Shown here: positions 5,931-13,811 of the stretch, in pieces
Numbering within the stretch: the first letter of the stretch is position 1
How the letters are laid out: the number at the start of each line of letters is the position of its first letter
NCBI GenBank assembly: GCA_026002265.1
Contig: BOBG01000036.1
Location: 1 to 17,620, forward strand
DNA length: 17,620 nt
Origin: Spirochaetia bacterium
Lineage (GTDB): Bacteria > Spirochaetota > Spirochaetia > Treponematales > Breznakiellaceae
Direction of reading: 5' to 3'
Translations under genes and position numbers: made by a program
The notes under the pieces: model-generated
Told to the model about the DNA's origin: nothing
What the model saw: only the letters and a program-made list of their open reading frames with translations
The model's database searches: none

Positions 5931-8531
5931 ATGAAGACAACAATAACAATTTTGACGCTACTACTTTTTGCAGCATGTGCAAAGCCGAGTGTTTCGATAT
6001 CCGGTCCGGCGATTCGGTATCTCGATGTCACTAGTCCGGAAAACCCGGATTCACTTACTGTGCATTATCACCGCTATGATGGGGATTATGCAGGGTGGAA
6101 TCTGTGGGTGTGGCCCACGGATCCGAATGGTGACGGAAAGGGTTATCCGTTCGGTGCGCCGGATTCTGAGGGTTTTGTCACCGCGCATATTGTTGTACCT
6201 GATAGTATTAAGGAGTTTGGTGTGATTGTCCGAAAAAGCGAAGACGGTAACGAGTGGGCAGAAAAAGATGTTGATACTGACCGGTTTACAAGAGAAAAGG
6301 AAATATGGCTCGTGCAGAATGATCCGGTTGTGTACGCTCATAAACCGGAAGAAACAACAGAATCTATTATTTTATTTGCGGCGGCAGATTCTGCGCAAAG
6401 TGTGAATCTTAGTCTCATTACTCCGCCGGCTGATTACAGTACCTTTGCCTTGTATCAAGGCGATAGGAACATTGTCGGAACCTCTGAAAGAGGCAAAGAT
6501 GCGTTGCATGTTACGGTGCATGTCAATGAAACTATTGATGTCACAAAGGGATATAAAATCGTGGACCAGAGTGGAACATTTGGAGAAAAATCGGTTACTA
6601 TGCGCGAAATTCTCAATGCTTTTTATTACTCTGGAAACGATTTAGGCCTTAATTACGGGAGGTCTGGAAGTACCTTTAAACTGTGGTCGCCAACCGCGGT
6701 ACAGGTTTCAGTTGTACTGTACGATGATGCCGGATCCTACAATGCAGCCGGAAGAGTAACAGACACTACTAGTACGCAACTATATGCAATGCAAAAAGAT
6801 TCGTCAACAGGTTTATGGTCGGCAACGGTTCCGGGGAATCTTGACGGGAAGTTTTACCTGTACCGGGTTGCATTTGCCGATGGACAGGTCAATTTTGCAG
6901 CGGATCCTTACGCGAAAGCTGTTTCTGCAAACGGCCAGCGGATGGCAATTATTGATTTAGAGCAGACAAATCCGGCCGGCTTTACTCATACTAAACCTCC
7001 TTTTTCCGGATTCCCGCAGGACGCGGTTATTTACGAAATTCATGCGCGTGATTTTTCTGTGGATCCTGATTCCGGCATTACACATAAAGGAAAATTTCTT
7101 GCATTCACTGAAACCGGAACCAAGACGAGCGCGGGACTTTCTACCGGAATTGATTATTTAAATAATCTCGGTATTAGCCATGTACATCTCCTTCCCAGTT
7201 TTGATTTTGCATCAGTAAATGAACGCGATAATTCGCCGCAGTTTAACTGGGGTTACGATCCCCAGCATTACAATGTGCCGGAAGGTTCCTACGCAACTGA
7301 TCCGAATGATCCGGCTGTCCGGATTCGGGAATTTAAACAAATGGTGCAGAGTTTACATGATGCGAAGATCCGGGTCGTAATGGATGTCGTGTACAATCAT
7401 ACCTTTGCAACCGGCGGTGCGCCTTTTGATGCGGTCGTTCCCGGTTACTATTACCGGACCACTGACACTGGCTCCTATTCCAACGGCTCGGCCTGCGGCA
7501 ATGAAACGGCATCGGAACGCCCGATGGTGCGTAAATTTATCGTTGACAGTGTACTTTACTGGGCGCGGGAGTACGGCGTTGACGGATTCCGGTTTGATCT
7601 TATGGGGCTGCACGATATTGAAACGATGAACGCGGTCCGGGCGGCATTGGATTCGGTTGATCCGTCAATTATTGTTTACGGTGAAGGGTGGACTGCCGGA
7701 ACTTCGCCGCTTCCGGAAGCGGACCGGGCAGTAAAAGCAAATGCTGCAAAGATGAACGAGCGTATCGCTGTATTTTCTGACGATATACGCGATGGCATTA
7801 AGGGGAGTGTTTTTGCATCTGATGACCGCGGCTTTGTGAACGCCGGTACAAAAGTTGAATCGGTAAAATTCGGCATTACTGCTTCGGTGCAGCATCCGGA
7901 TACTACTATTAAACCATGGGCAGCATCTCCTTCACAGACTGTTACTTATGCGTCCGCACATGACAATTTGAGTCTGTGGGATAAATTAAAAGCAGCCAGT
8001 CCGGCCGCATCTGACGCTGAATTGATTCAGATGAATAAACTTTCCGCGGCTATTGTACTTAGCAGTCAAGGGATTCCCTTCTTCCAAGCCGGTGAAGAAC
8101 TTGCTCGGACAAAACAGGGTAATGAAAATTCGTATAATGCACCCGATTCGATCAACCGGATTGAATGGGCGCGCCAAGGTCAATTTCCGGAATTAGTAGC
8201 TTATTATCAGGGTTTAATCAGTCTCCGGAATAGATACCCGGCTTTCCGGCTCAAAAGTGCACAAGCAATCCAGGCACGTTTGCATTTCTTGACAACAAAA
8301 GCAGATGATGCACTTATCGTGTATACTTTAGAATCGGATCCGGACTCTGATTACCGGTCATTTGTTGTTATTTTCAACGCAAATCCGGAAGCTAAAACAG
8401 TCACAATTCCCGCAGGTTCGTGGGATATTTTGGTAAATGGTGACCGGGCTGGTACGAATGTACTGTCACAATATTCCGGTTCTGAAATAAAGGTAGACGG
8501 AAAAACGGCTATGGTGTTGGCCGGGCGTTAA
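5931..8531 (+). CDS. pulA: Type I pullulanase (GH13), surface or periplasmic lipoprotein
   Basis: Pullulanase hydrolyses alpha-1,6 branches of pullulan, starch and glycogen. The start at 5931 gives an 866-residue lipoprotein precursor: MKTTITILTLLLFAAC, with lipidated Cys16 in a relaxed lipobox, F-A-A-C, of spirochaete type. Domains in order are a CBM41-like starch-binding module from about 40 (SLTVHYHRYD, AGWNLWVW), a CBM48-like module from about 250 (FKLWSPTAVQVSVVLYDD), then the GH13 barrel. The pullulanase signature is F-N-W-G-Y-D-P at 438-444, with Phe in place of the usual Tyr. GH13 motifs are D-V-V-Y-N-H at 485-490, G-F-R-F-D with nucleophile Asp556, G-E-G-W with acid/base Glu585, and A-H-D-N with transition-state Asp678. 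All catalytic residues are present. A C-terminal beta domain follows. The ABC solute-binding gene starts 43 bases downstream, consistent with joint use of alpha-glucan fragments. The ribosome-binding site is weak. Confidence 0.93.
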   Translation: MKTTITILTLLLFAACAKPSVSISGPAIRYLDVTSPENPDSLTVHYHRYDGDYAGWNLWVWPTDPNGDGKGYPFGAPDSEGFVTAHIVVPDSIKEFGVIVRKSEDGNEWAEKDVDTDRFTREKEIWLVQNDPVVYAHKPEETTESIILFAAADSAQSVNLSLITPPADYSTFALYQGDRNIVGTSERGKDALHVTVHVNETIDVTKGYKIVDQSGTFGEKSVTMREILNAFYYSGNDLGLNYGRSGSTFKLWSPTAVQVSVVLYDDAGSYNAAGRVTDTTSTQLYAMQKDSSTGLWSATVPGNLDGKFYLYRVAFADGQVNFAADPYAKAVSANGQRMAIIDLEQTNPAGFTHTKPPFSGFPQDAVIYEIHARDFSVDPDSGITHKGKFLAFTETGTKTSAGLSTGIDYLNNLGISHVHLLPSFDFASVNERDNSPQFNWGYDPQHYNVPEGSYATDPNDPAVRIREFKQMVQSLHDAKIRVVMDVVYNHTFATGGAPFDAVVPGYYYRTTDTGSYSNGSACGNETASERPMVRKFIVDSVLYWAREYGVDGFRFDLMGLHDIETMNAVRAALDSVDPSIIVYGEGWTAGTSPLPEADRAVKANAAKMNERIAVFSDDIRDGIKGSVFASDDRGFVNAGTKVESVKFGITASVQHPDTTIKPWAASPSQTVTYASAHDNLSLWDKLKAASPAASDAELIQMNKLSAAIVLSSQGIPFFQAGEELARTKQGNENSYNAPDSINRIEWARQGQFPELVAYYQGLISLRNRYPAFRLKSAQAIQARLHFLTTKADDALIVYTLESDPDSDYRSFVVIFNANPEAKTVTIPAGSWDILVNGDRAGTNVLSQYSGSEIKVDGKTAMVLAGR

Positions 8532-8574
8532 ACCTTTTTGATATAAAATGACTTTAAAGAATTCAGGAGGAGTT

Positions 8575-9873
8575 ATGAAAAAAATAGCATTCGCGACCGC
8601 TCTGTTGACGGCCGCGCTGGCGATGGTCCCGGCAGCGGGAAGAACTGCGGATGGCGGTCAAAATGTTACGCTGACAGGTTATATTCAAGCTGACTTGGCC
8701 GATGCACAGTACGAGTATTGGAGGGTGACTCTGGACGCTTTTCAGAAAGCCTATCCTTCAATCAAGCTTGACTTTGAATATGCTTCCGGCGAAGCCTTCC
8801 ACGACAAATTTCAAACGATGGCTGCTACCGGAGACATTCCGGATCTGTTCACAACCTACGCGGGTGCGCGCTCAAGTTATCTGCTTGATCGTGGGCTGGT
8901 CAAGGATCTCCGGCCCCTGTTGACCGATTCGTTCAAAGCCAACTACGCATCTGCCATCTGGGAACCGCAGGGAAAAAATGGAGAAATTTACATTATTTCC
9001 CCGAATATGGCTGTTTGTACAGTTGTATATATCAACACCAAACTCCAAAAACAGTTGGGACTCTCCAACCCCAGAACCCTCAACGAGATGATTGCCCAGG
9101 TCCCGACCATCCGCGCAGCCGGACTCACACCTCTTATGTTTGGGAACAAGGGCGTGTGGCAGGCCCAGTCACTATTGCTCTCCTGTCTTGTGGACCGGCT
9201 GGCCGGAAAGGCCTGGTTTGATAGAGCGCGCTCAGGTCAGGCAAAATTCACTGATAAAGCATTTGTGGACGCGCTTGCGGTCATAAAACAAATGGTTGAT
9301 ACGCAGCTCTTCCCGGCCGGCGTCAATCAACTTGAGGGGCCGGAAGCGTGGGGTGCTTTTGTCCGGGGTGAAGCTGTGTACCTGCTGGATGCAGGCTGGC
9401 GGGTTTCCGCGCTCAAAAGTGCAGCGACTGCGGAGGATTATGCCGGTTATTCGATCATGGCATTTCCGGCGCTAACCGGCGAAGTTACCCGGGGATCTAG
9501 CGCAGCGACACTCGGTGAGGCTCTTGGTATGAACGCCAAATTGACCGGTGCGAAGGCAGATGCAGCGTGGACTTTCCTCAGCTATATTTACGGACAGACC
9601 GGTTCGGAAATCCTTATGCAGTATGGCACAGCACCCACTTATAAAATTGATTATTCCAAATTTGAGAAAGATACTCTCAACGAACAGTACATTGCCCTGA
9701 CCAACGCGCAAACCATGGGCTATGTTATTGATGCGGTAATGGATGGCGAAGGCGTGAACAATATTCTCAACCCCGGCATTCAAGCGGTAATGATTGGTGA
9801 CAAAACTCCGGCGCAACTTGCGGCAGAATATGAAGCATGGGTTGCTGCTAACGATTCCAACCGGAAAAAATAA
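8575..9873 (+). CDS. ABC transporter extracellular solute-binding protein (family 1, sugar type)
   Basis: This is the substrate-capturing subunit of a carbohydrate-type (CUT1) ABC importer. The start at 8575 has AGGAGG six bases upstream and gives 432 residues with a Sec signal peptide, MKKIAFATALLTAALAMVPA. No lipobox cysteine is present, so it is predicted to be a soluble periplasmic protein. Family features include FQKAYPSIKLDFEY, the F-H-D-K-F-Q-T-M-A-A-T-G-D-I-P-D-L segment near the N-terminus, VVYINTKLQKQLG, and a WGAFVRGEAVYLLDAGWRV segment. It follows pullulanase by 43 bases without a clear promoter and precedes two permease genes. Oligosaccharide uptake is a fair inference from context, but the exact ligand cannot be read from sequence. 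Confidence 0.9.
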   Translation: MKKIAFATALLTAALAMVPAAGRTADGGQNVTLTGYIQADLADAQYEYWRVTLDAFQKAYPSIKLDFEYASGEAFHDKFQTMAATGDIPDLFTTYAGARSSYLLDRGLVKDLRPLLTDSFKANYASAIWEPQGKNGEIYIISPNMAVCTVVYINTKLQKQLGLSNPRTLNEMIAQVPTIRAAGLTPLMFGNKGVWQAQSLLLSCLVDRLAGKAWFDRARSGQAKFTDKAFVDALAVIKQMVDTQLFPAGVNQLEGPEAWGAFVRGEAVYLLDAGWRVSALKSAATAEDYAGYSIMAFPALTGEVTRGSSAATLGEALGMNAKLTGAKADAAWTFLSYIYGQTGSEILMQYGTAPTYKIDYSKFEKDTLNEQYIALTNAQTMGYVIDAVMDGEGVNNILNPGIQAVMIGDKTPAQLAAEYEAWVAANDSNRKK

Positions 9874-9891
9874 CAGTAATCGAGGGGGGGT

Positions 9892-10773
9892 ATGCGTTAC
9901 CGGACAACAAAATTACTGAGCCATTATTTATTTATTCTTCCGGCTTTTCTTATTTTTGCCGGTATTATGGTTTTCCCCCTGTTTTACAGTGTTTATTTGA
10001 GCTTTTTTAACTGGAAAGGTTTTGGTCCCAAAGATTTTGTCGGACTTGGAAATTATACGAGAATGTTCCAAGATCCGATTTTTCATATCGGGATGCGGAA
10101 CAATATTATGATTGTGCTTGTATCGGTGTTCGGCCAAATTCCTCTAGGAATGTTGCTTGCCTATATGCTCCACCGGAAAATGGTAAAAAAGGCCAATCTT
10201 TTTGAAGTGCTGATTTTCCTTCCTATTACTATTTCGTCAGTCATTATTGCCCAACTTTGGAACCGTATTTTTTCCCCGGTCGGCATTTTCACCGCGCTTA
10301 TGCGGACCATTACCGGAAACTCCGACTATATTATGACTATTGTTGAAGACAAAAACTTAGCGATTGTTCCCATTATGTTCGTACTTCTCTGGCAGCACAC
10401 CAGCCTGTATATGGTCATTTTTTTGGCAAATCTTCAGCGTATTCCTAATTCGCTCATTGAGTCCGCGCAGCTTGAAGGCGCAGGAGAGGGCAAGATTTTT
10501 TTGAATATTGTTATGCCGATGCTCGGTTATGTTATTTTCATTGATTCGATTCTTGCAGTTTCCGGAAGCTTTAAAAGTTTTGATTTGATTTATTCTATGA
10601 CGGCCGGAGGTCCGGCACATTACACTGAAGTCATTGCTGTATATATGTATAACTCTACTTTTGTACATCAAAATTACGGATACGGAAGCGCTCTGTCTAT
10701 CATTATTATCGTCTTTATTGTTCTTTCAATACTTTTAACACGCGGAGTTTCAAAGCTTTTCAAAGTTGAATAG
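9892..10773 (+). CDS. ABC sugar transporter permease, MalF/UgpA type
   Basis: The product is a 293-residue inner-membrane subunit with about six hydrophobic segments, starting with LLSHYLFILPAFLIFAGIMVFPLFYSVYLSFFNW split over the first helix and loop. The cytoplasmic EAA loop, which contacts the ATPase, is visible as I-E-S-A-Q-L-E-G-A-G-E-G-K-I-F from Glu190. The start at 9892 has GAGGGGGG directly upstream. It is 18 bases after the solute-binding gene and 9 bases before the second permease. The two permeases would form the heterodimeric channel. No ATP-binding subunit is encoded in this operon, so an ATPase made elsewhere (MsmK/MalK type) is presumably shared. Confidence 0.92.
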   Translation: MRYRTTKLLSHYLFILPAFLIFAGIMVFPLFYSVYLSFFNWKGFGPKDFVGLGNYTRMFQDPIFHIGMRNNIMIVLVSVFGQIPLGMLLAYMLHRKMVKKANLFEVLIFLPITISSVIIAQLWNRIFSPVGIFTALMRTITGNSDYIMTIVEDKNLAIVPIMFVLLWQHTSLYMVIFLANLQRIPNSLIESAQLEGAGEGKIFLNIVMPMLGYVIFIDSILAVSGSFKSFDLIYSMTAGGPAHYTEVIAVYMYNSTFVHQNYGYGSALSIIIIVFIVLSILLTRGVSKLFKVE

Positions 10774-10782
10774 GAGTAAAAG

Positions 10783-11637
10783 GTGACAATCGAGTCCCAA
10801 TCAAAACTGAACCGAGCGTCGCTGAACTGGCGGATTAGTGCATATATATTGATGTTTGCATTTGCACTCCTCACGTTATTTCCGCTGCTATGGCTCTTTT
10901 ATTCTTCGTTAAAACCCCATGCAGAAATTATGCGTCACCCTCTGGGACTGCCGCAGCACCCGTCATTTGCAAATTATGTCCGGGCGTGGACCATGGGGAA
11001 TCTCGGTACTGCTTTAATGAACAGTTTTATTTACACTATAACTGCCACGATTGCAACGCTCTTTCTTGCCCTTGCTGCGGCTTTTGGCATTAGCAAACTC
11101 CCGTCCAAAAGCTCCGGTTTTTTTACCGGTGCATTTGCAGTCGGCCTTATGCTGACGGTACATGCGGTCATTATTCCCCTTTTTTTGGTGGAGGTAAAAG
11201 TTGGTATCATCAACCGGCGTATCGGGGTAATATTGCCCTACATTGCCTTTGATCTGCCTATGTCAGTTATGATAGCTATTTCTTATATTCGAGGTATTCC
11301 GGACGCACTCATTGAATCCGCGGAAATTGATGGCGCAAAGTACCGGGCCATTTTTTGGCAGCTGATTATACCGCTTTCCACGCCGGTTATTGCCACGATG
11401 GTTATTCTTTCATTTTTGAGTCATTGGAACGAATTTCTCTTTGTATTTGTATTCACCACAAAGGCCGTACTCAAAAGTCTGCCGGTTGCCATAACCCAAT
11501 TTGCGGGCCGTTACAACACCGAGTTTGGACTCCAGTACGCCTCGCTGGTCATAGGTATTTTTCCCATGATTATTTTTTACATATTTTTCCACACTAAACT
11601 CATTGAGGGATTTGGTGAAGGCGCGCTAAAGGAGTAA
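10783..11637 (+). CDS. ABC sugar transporter permease, MalG/UgpE type
   Basis: This is the second channel subunit, 284 residues with about six membrane segments. The start is a GTG at 10783, preceded by an AGGAG a few bases upstream; alternative starts further in would remove the first cytoplasmic segment. An EAA loop is clear from Glu178: I-E-S-A-E-I-D-G-A-K-Y-R-A-I-F, followed by the usual I-I-P-L-S-T-P-V. The FPLLWLFYSSLKP phrase after the first helix is typical of MalG-type permeases. The M81 peptidase gene begins 2 bases after its stop, which points to translational coupling. Confidence 0.92.
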   Translation: MTIESQSKLNRASLNWRISAYILMFAFALLTLFPLLWLFYSSLKPHAEIMRHPLGLPQHPSFANYVRAWTMGNLGTALMNSFIYTITATIATLFLALAAAFGISKLPSKSSGFFTGAFAVGLMLTVHAVIIPLFLVEVKVGIINRRIGVILPYIAFDLPMSVMIAISYIRGIPDALIESAEIDGAKYRAIFWQLIIPLSTPVIATMVILSFLSHWNEFLFVFVFTTKAVLKSLPVAITQFAGRYNTEFGLQYASLVIGIFPMIIFYIFFHTKLIEGFGEGALKE

Positions 11638-11639
11638 TA

Positions 11640-13106
11640 ATGCGTATTATAATTGGCGGAATGAACCACGAATCAAATACTTTTAACCCGATTATTACCG
11701 GCGAAGAGGATTTTATTGTTTTTTATGGAAAAGAGATATTGCATGAAGGACTCTCTCCTCATTACTCATCGACCGGTATTATTCAAGCGTTGACGGAAGC
11801 CGGCTGCGAACTAGTGCCGACAGTGCTGGCGCGGGCCGTGCCTAACGGGGTGGTTTCCGCTGCTTTATACCAAAAAATAAAGAATGAATTCATCAGCCGG
11901 ATACAAAAAGCTCTTGAAACTGGCCCCATTGATGGAATCTGCCTCGCGCTGCACGGATCCATGAAAGTCGATGGCCTGGGCTGCGCGGAAGGTGACTTGG
12001 TGCAGGCGATCCGGAATCTGCTGCCGGATATTCCATTCACAGCAGCTCTTGATATGCATGCCACGATCACACCTCAGCTTATGGCCGGAGTTGACGGCTT
12101 TGTCGGTTACAAGACCGCTCCCCACATTGATTGCGCGCAAACCGGTTTTCATGCAGCTCATATTTTGCTCACATCACTCAAAACCGGAAAAAAACCATTG
12201 AGCGCGTATCGGAGAATCCCAATGCTCATTGCGGGTGAAAAGTCCGAGTCTGAAGCAGAACCCATGCGCTCTCTTATCGAACAGTGCCGGATCGCGGAAC
12301 AGATACCGGGAATTGAGGCTGCGTCTTTTCTGCTCGGTTTTCCCTGGGCCGATGATGAGTACAACGCGGTTTCCTGTCTGGTTACAACGCTGGAAGATGA
12401 GCAACTAGCAAGTGCCAAAGCCGCGGAACTTGCTGCGGAATTTTGGAATCACCGCGAGGAATTTGCGTTCCGGAGCGAGTATTACGATTCACAGCTCGCC
12501 ATAGCAACAGCCTACCGAGCGGTACTGGAACAAAAAGAATCCCCGGTGTTTGTGTCCGATTCTGGCGACAATCCCACTGCGGGTGCAACTGGGGACGCAA
12601 CCGAACTTTTGGAGCAGATACTCGGTACTATTGCTACTGTGGATAAACTCCCGACTCCGCTGCTTTACACCGGATTCTTTGACGCGCCCGCGGCCGCTGC
12701 GTGTATTGATGCCGGCGTAGGCAACGAACTTGACATACATCTCGGCGGCAACTGGGACACGGTGAACGGCCGGCCTATTCCGCTGCATGTCACAGTAAAA
12801 AGTATTGCCCCTAACTTCGGTCCCTATCACGCTGATCTGGTTCTCGTCCAGTACCGGAATCTACTCATCAGCATTACCTCAAAACACATTGGATTCGGAG
12901 ACGAAGAACTGCTCCCCCGGCTGGGAATAAATGCCGCGGATTTTTGCATGGTCGTGGTTAAACTCGGTTACCTTGAGCCATGTTTTAGAACCATTGCAAA
13001 ACGGGCAATTATGGCAACTTCCAAAGGTTGCTCCAACGAAGTGCTTGAAAGCATAGCTTACAAAAAAGTAAAGCGGCCCCTCTATCCTCTGGACCGGAAT
13101 ATTTAA
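11640..13106 (+). CDS. M81-family (MlrC/microcystinase-C-like) metallopeptidase
   Basis: The 488-residue protein matches the MlrC family, whose founding member cuts linearised microcystin products in sphingomonads; most members have no known substrate. Family marks are the N-terminal G-G-M-N-H-E-S-N-T-F (His10, Glu11), C-L-A-L-H-G-S-M, L-D-M-H-A-T-I-T (Asp138, His140) and Y-K-T-A-P-H-I-D-C-A-Q-T-G (His162, Asp164). The C-terminal MlrC domain has D-S-G-D-N-P-T-A-G-A-T-G-D-A-T. The Asp/His pairs are probable metal ligands. There is no signal peptide, so it acts in the cytoplasm. AAAGGAG precedes the ATG, and the gene follows the permease by 2 bases. It would process something imported or derived from import, perhaps a peptide- or amide-bearing sugar compound. 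That is inference; the usual debranching/ABC context does not explain a peptidase. Confidence 0.9.
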   Translation: MRIIIGGMNHESNTFNPIITGEEDFIVFYGKEILHEGLSPHYSSTGIIQALTEAGCELVPTVLARAVPNGVVSAALYQKIKNEFISRIQKALETGPIDGICLALHGSMKVDGLGCAEGDLVQAIRNLLPDIPFTAALDMHATITPQLMAGVDGFVGYKTAPHIDCAQTGFHAAHILLTSLKTGKKPLSAYRRIPMLIAGEKSESEAEPMRSLIEQCRIAEQIPGIEAASFLLGFPWADDEYNAVSCLVTTLEDEQLASAKAAELAAEFWNHREEFAFRSEYYDSQLAIATAYRAVLEQKESPVFVSDSGDNPTAGATGDATELLEQILGTIATVDKLPTPLLYTGFFDAPAAAACIDAGVGNELDIHLGGNWDTVNGRPIPLHVTVKSIAPNFGPYHADLVLVQYRNLLISITSKHIGFGDEELLPRLGINAADFCMVVVKLGYLEPCFRTIAKRAIMATSKGCSNEVLESIAYKKVKRPLYPLDRNI

Positions 13107-13130
13107 ACAGTCTCTTTGAAAATTCAGATT

Positions 13131-13143
13131 GAGGTCTGACCCC
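13131..13143 (+). repeat. REP-like motif, copy 3
   Basis: GAGGTCTGACCCC, followed by ATAGATC. It differs from copies 1 and 2 by A instead of T in the CTG(A/T)CCCC core. It is the first of a tandem pair in the gap between the M81 gene and rimP. The inner GGTC-T-GACC is an imperfect inverted repeat. Confidence 0.5.
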
Positions 13144-13152
13144 ATAGATCTT

Positions 13153-13165
13153 CTTTACTGTAAAG
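13153..13165 (+). promoter_or_regulatory. Inverted repeat CTTTAC-T-GTAAAG between two REP-like motifs
   Basis: CTTTACTGTAAAG is a 6-base perfect inverted repeat around one central base. It sits between REP-like copies 3 and 4, about 75 bases upstream of the candidate rimP promoter. It may be an operator dyad or simply part of the repeat unit; no regulator can be named. Confidence 0.3.
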
Positions 13166-13172
13166 GAGTACC

Positions 13173-13186
13173 GGAGGTCTGACCCC
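13173..13186 (+). repeat. REP-like motif, copy 4
   Basis: GGAGGTCTGACCCC, preceded by TACC as in copy 1 and followed by TAGATC as in copy 3. It is 42 bases from copy 3 in the same orientation. A degenerate relative, GGTGATTCTGCCCCCC, may lie near 13224-13239 but is too weak to list separately. Confidence 0.55.
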
Positions 13187-13239
13187 TAGATCGGAACATT
13201 TTTCAAGCTATAATAAGAATTATGGTGATTCTGCCCCCC

Positions 13240-13269
13240 TTGACAAAAGCATTTAGTTTCTCATAGACT
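13240..13269 (+). promoter_or_regulatory. Candidate promoter of the rimP-nusA-infB operon
   Basis: TTGACA at 13240-13245 is a perfect -35 box. The best -10 match at suitable spacing is TAGACT at 13264-13269, after 18 bases, with four of six consensus positions. Initiation would fall near 13276, leaving about 25 bases before the rimP ATG. A perfect TATAAT at 13209-13214 has no -35 partner. Confidence 0.4.
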
Positions 13270-13301
13270 TGGAATGTCTAAAAATTGCTAAGGGCGGATG
13301 C

Positions 13302-13784
13302 ATGCGGTTTAACCCTCGGAAGAGAGATTCCCTTTTTGATTCACTCGAAGGTGTGGTGAAGGCATTAGGAATGCGGCTTATCGAGCTAAACTCCTCTTCA
13401 GGTAAACGGGAGGTACACGTCCGGATTATCGTTGATAGGGTGCCGGTTATAGGAATAGATGATTGTGCGCGGGTGCATCGGGCGCTGATTCCCCGGTTAG
13501 ATATAGCTTTTCCGGGAAAGGATATAACTATTGAGGTGTCTTCACCGGGAGCCAACCGCCGGATCAAAGATGCGTCTGAATTTGAGTCGTATATCGGCCG
13601 GAATGTCCGGTGTTTTAGGACAGATATACAGGATTGGGTGAGTGGAATTATAGAATCAGCATCCGGAATATCTTTGTGTTTGAATATAAAAACCGGAATC
13701 GTTGAAATTCCGTACGAAATTATTGCTAATGCACAGTTGTGTCAGTCAGATTCAACTGATAAAGGAGACTCAAACATTGTTTGA
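13302..13784 (+). CDS. rimP: Ribosome maturation factor RimP
   Basis: RimP (YhbC/DUF150) assists maturation of the 30S ribosomal subunit. The chosen start at 13302 (MRFNPRKRDSLFDSLEG) gives 160 residues, the family length; a TTG at 13269 would overlap the candidate -10 box. AAGGG lies about 9 bases upstream. The N-terminal domain has the expected V-K-A-L-G-M-R-L-I-E-L and V-R-I-I-V-D-R strands, then D-D-C-A-R-V-H-R-A-L, and the signature I-E-V-S-S-P-G-A-N-R-R-I-K (usually SSPGLDRPLK). The variation at N-R-R is mild. It is first in the rimP-nusA-infB cluster, and nusA begins 27 bases downstream. Confidence 0.92.
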   Translation: MRFNPRKRDSLFDSLEGVVKALGMRLIELNSSSGKREVHVRIIVDRVPVIGIDDCARVHRALIPRLDIAFPGKDITIEVSSPGANRRIKDASEFESYIGRNVRCFRTDIQDWVSGIIESASGISLCLNIKTGIVEIPYEIIANAQLCQSDSTDKGDSNIV

Positions 13785-13811
13785 GAACATTATTATTTAA
13801 GGATCAAGCTT

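Noticed and set aside
8538..8560. TTGATA and TATAAA near the start of the solute-binding gene as a promoter
   Set aside because: The two hexamers overlap rather than being spaced about 17 bases apart, and no other pair fits; cotranscription with pullulanase is simpler.
13107..13130. Search for an intrinsic terminator after the M81 gene, and likewise after mutL, trpS and pulA
   Set aside because: No GC-rich hairpin followed by a U run could be drawn by eye at any of these ends, so none is reported.
13131..13186. Tandem REP-like pair considered as a minimal CRISPR array
   Set aside because: Only two short repeats of about 13 bases, with related copies far away in other gaps, and no cas genes or leader.
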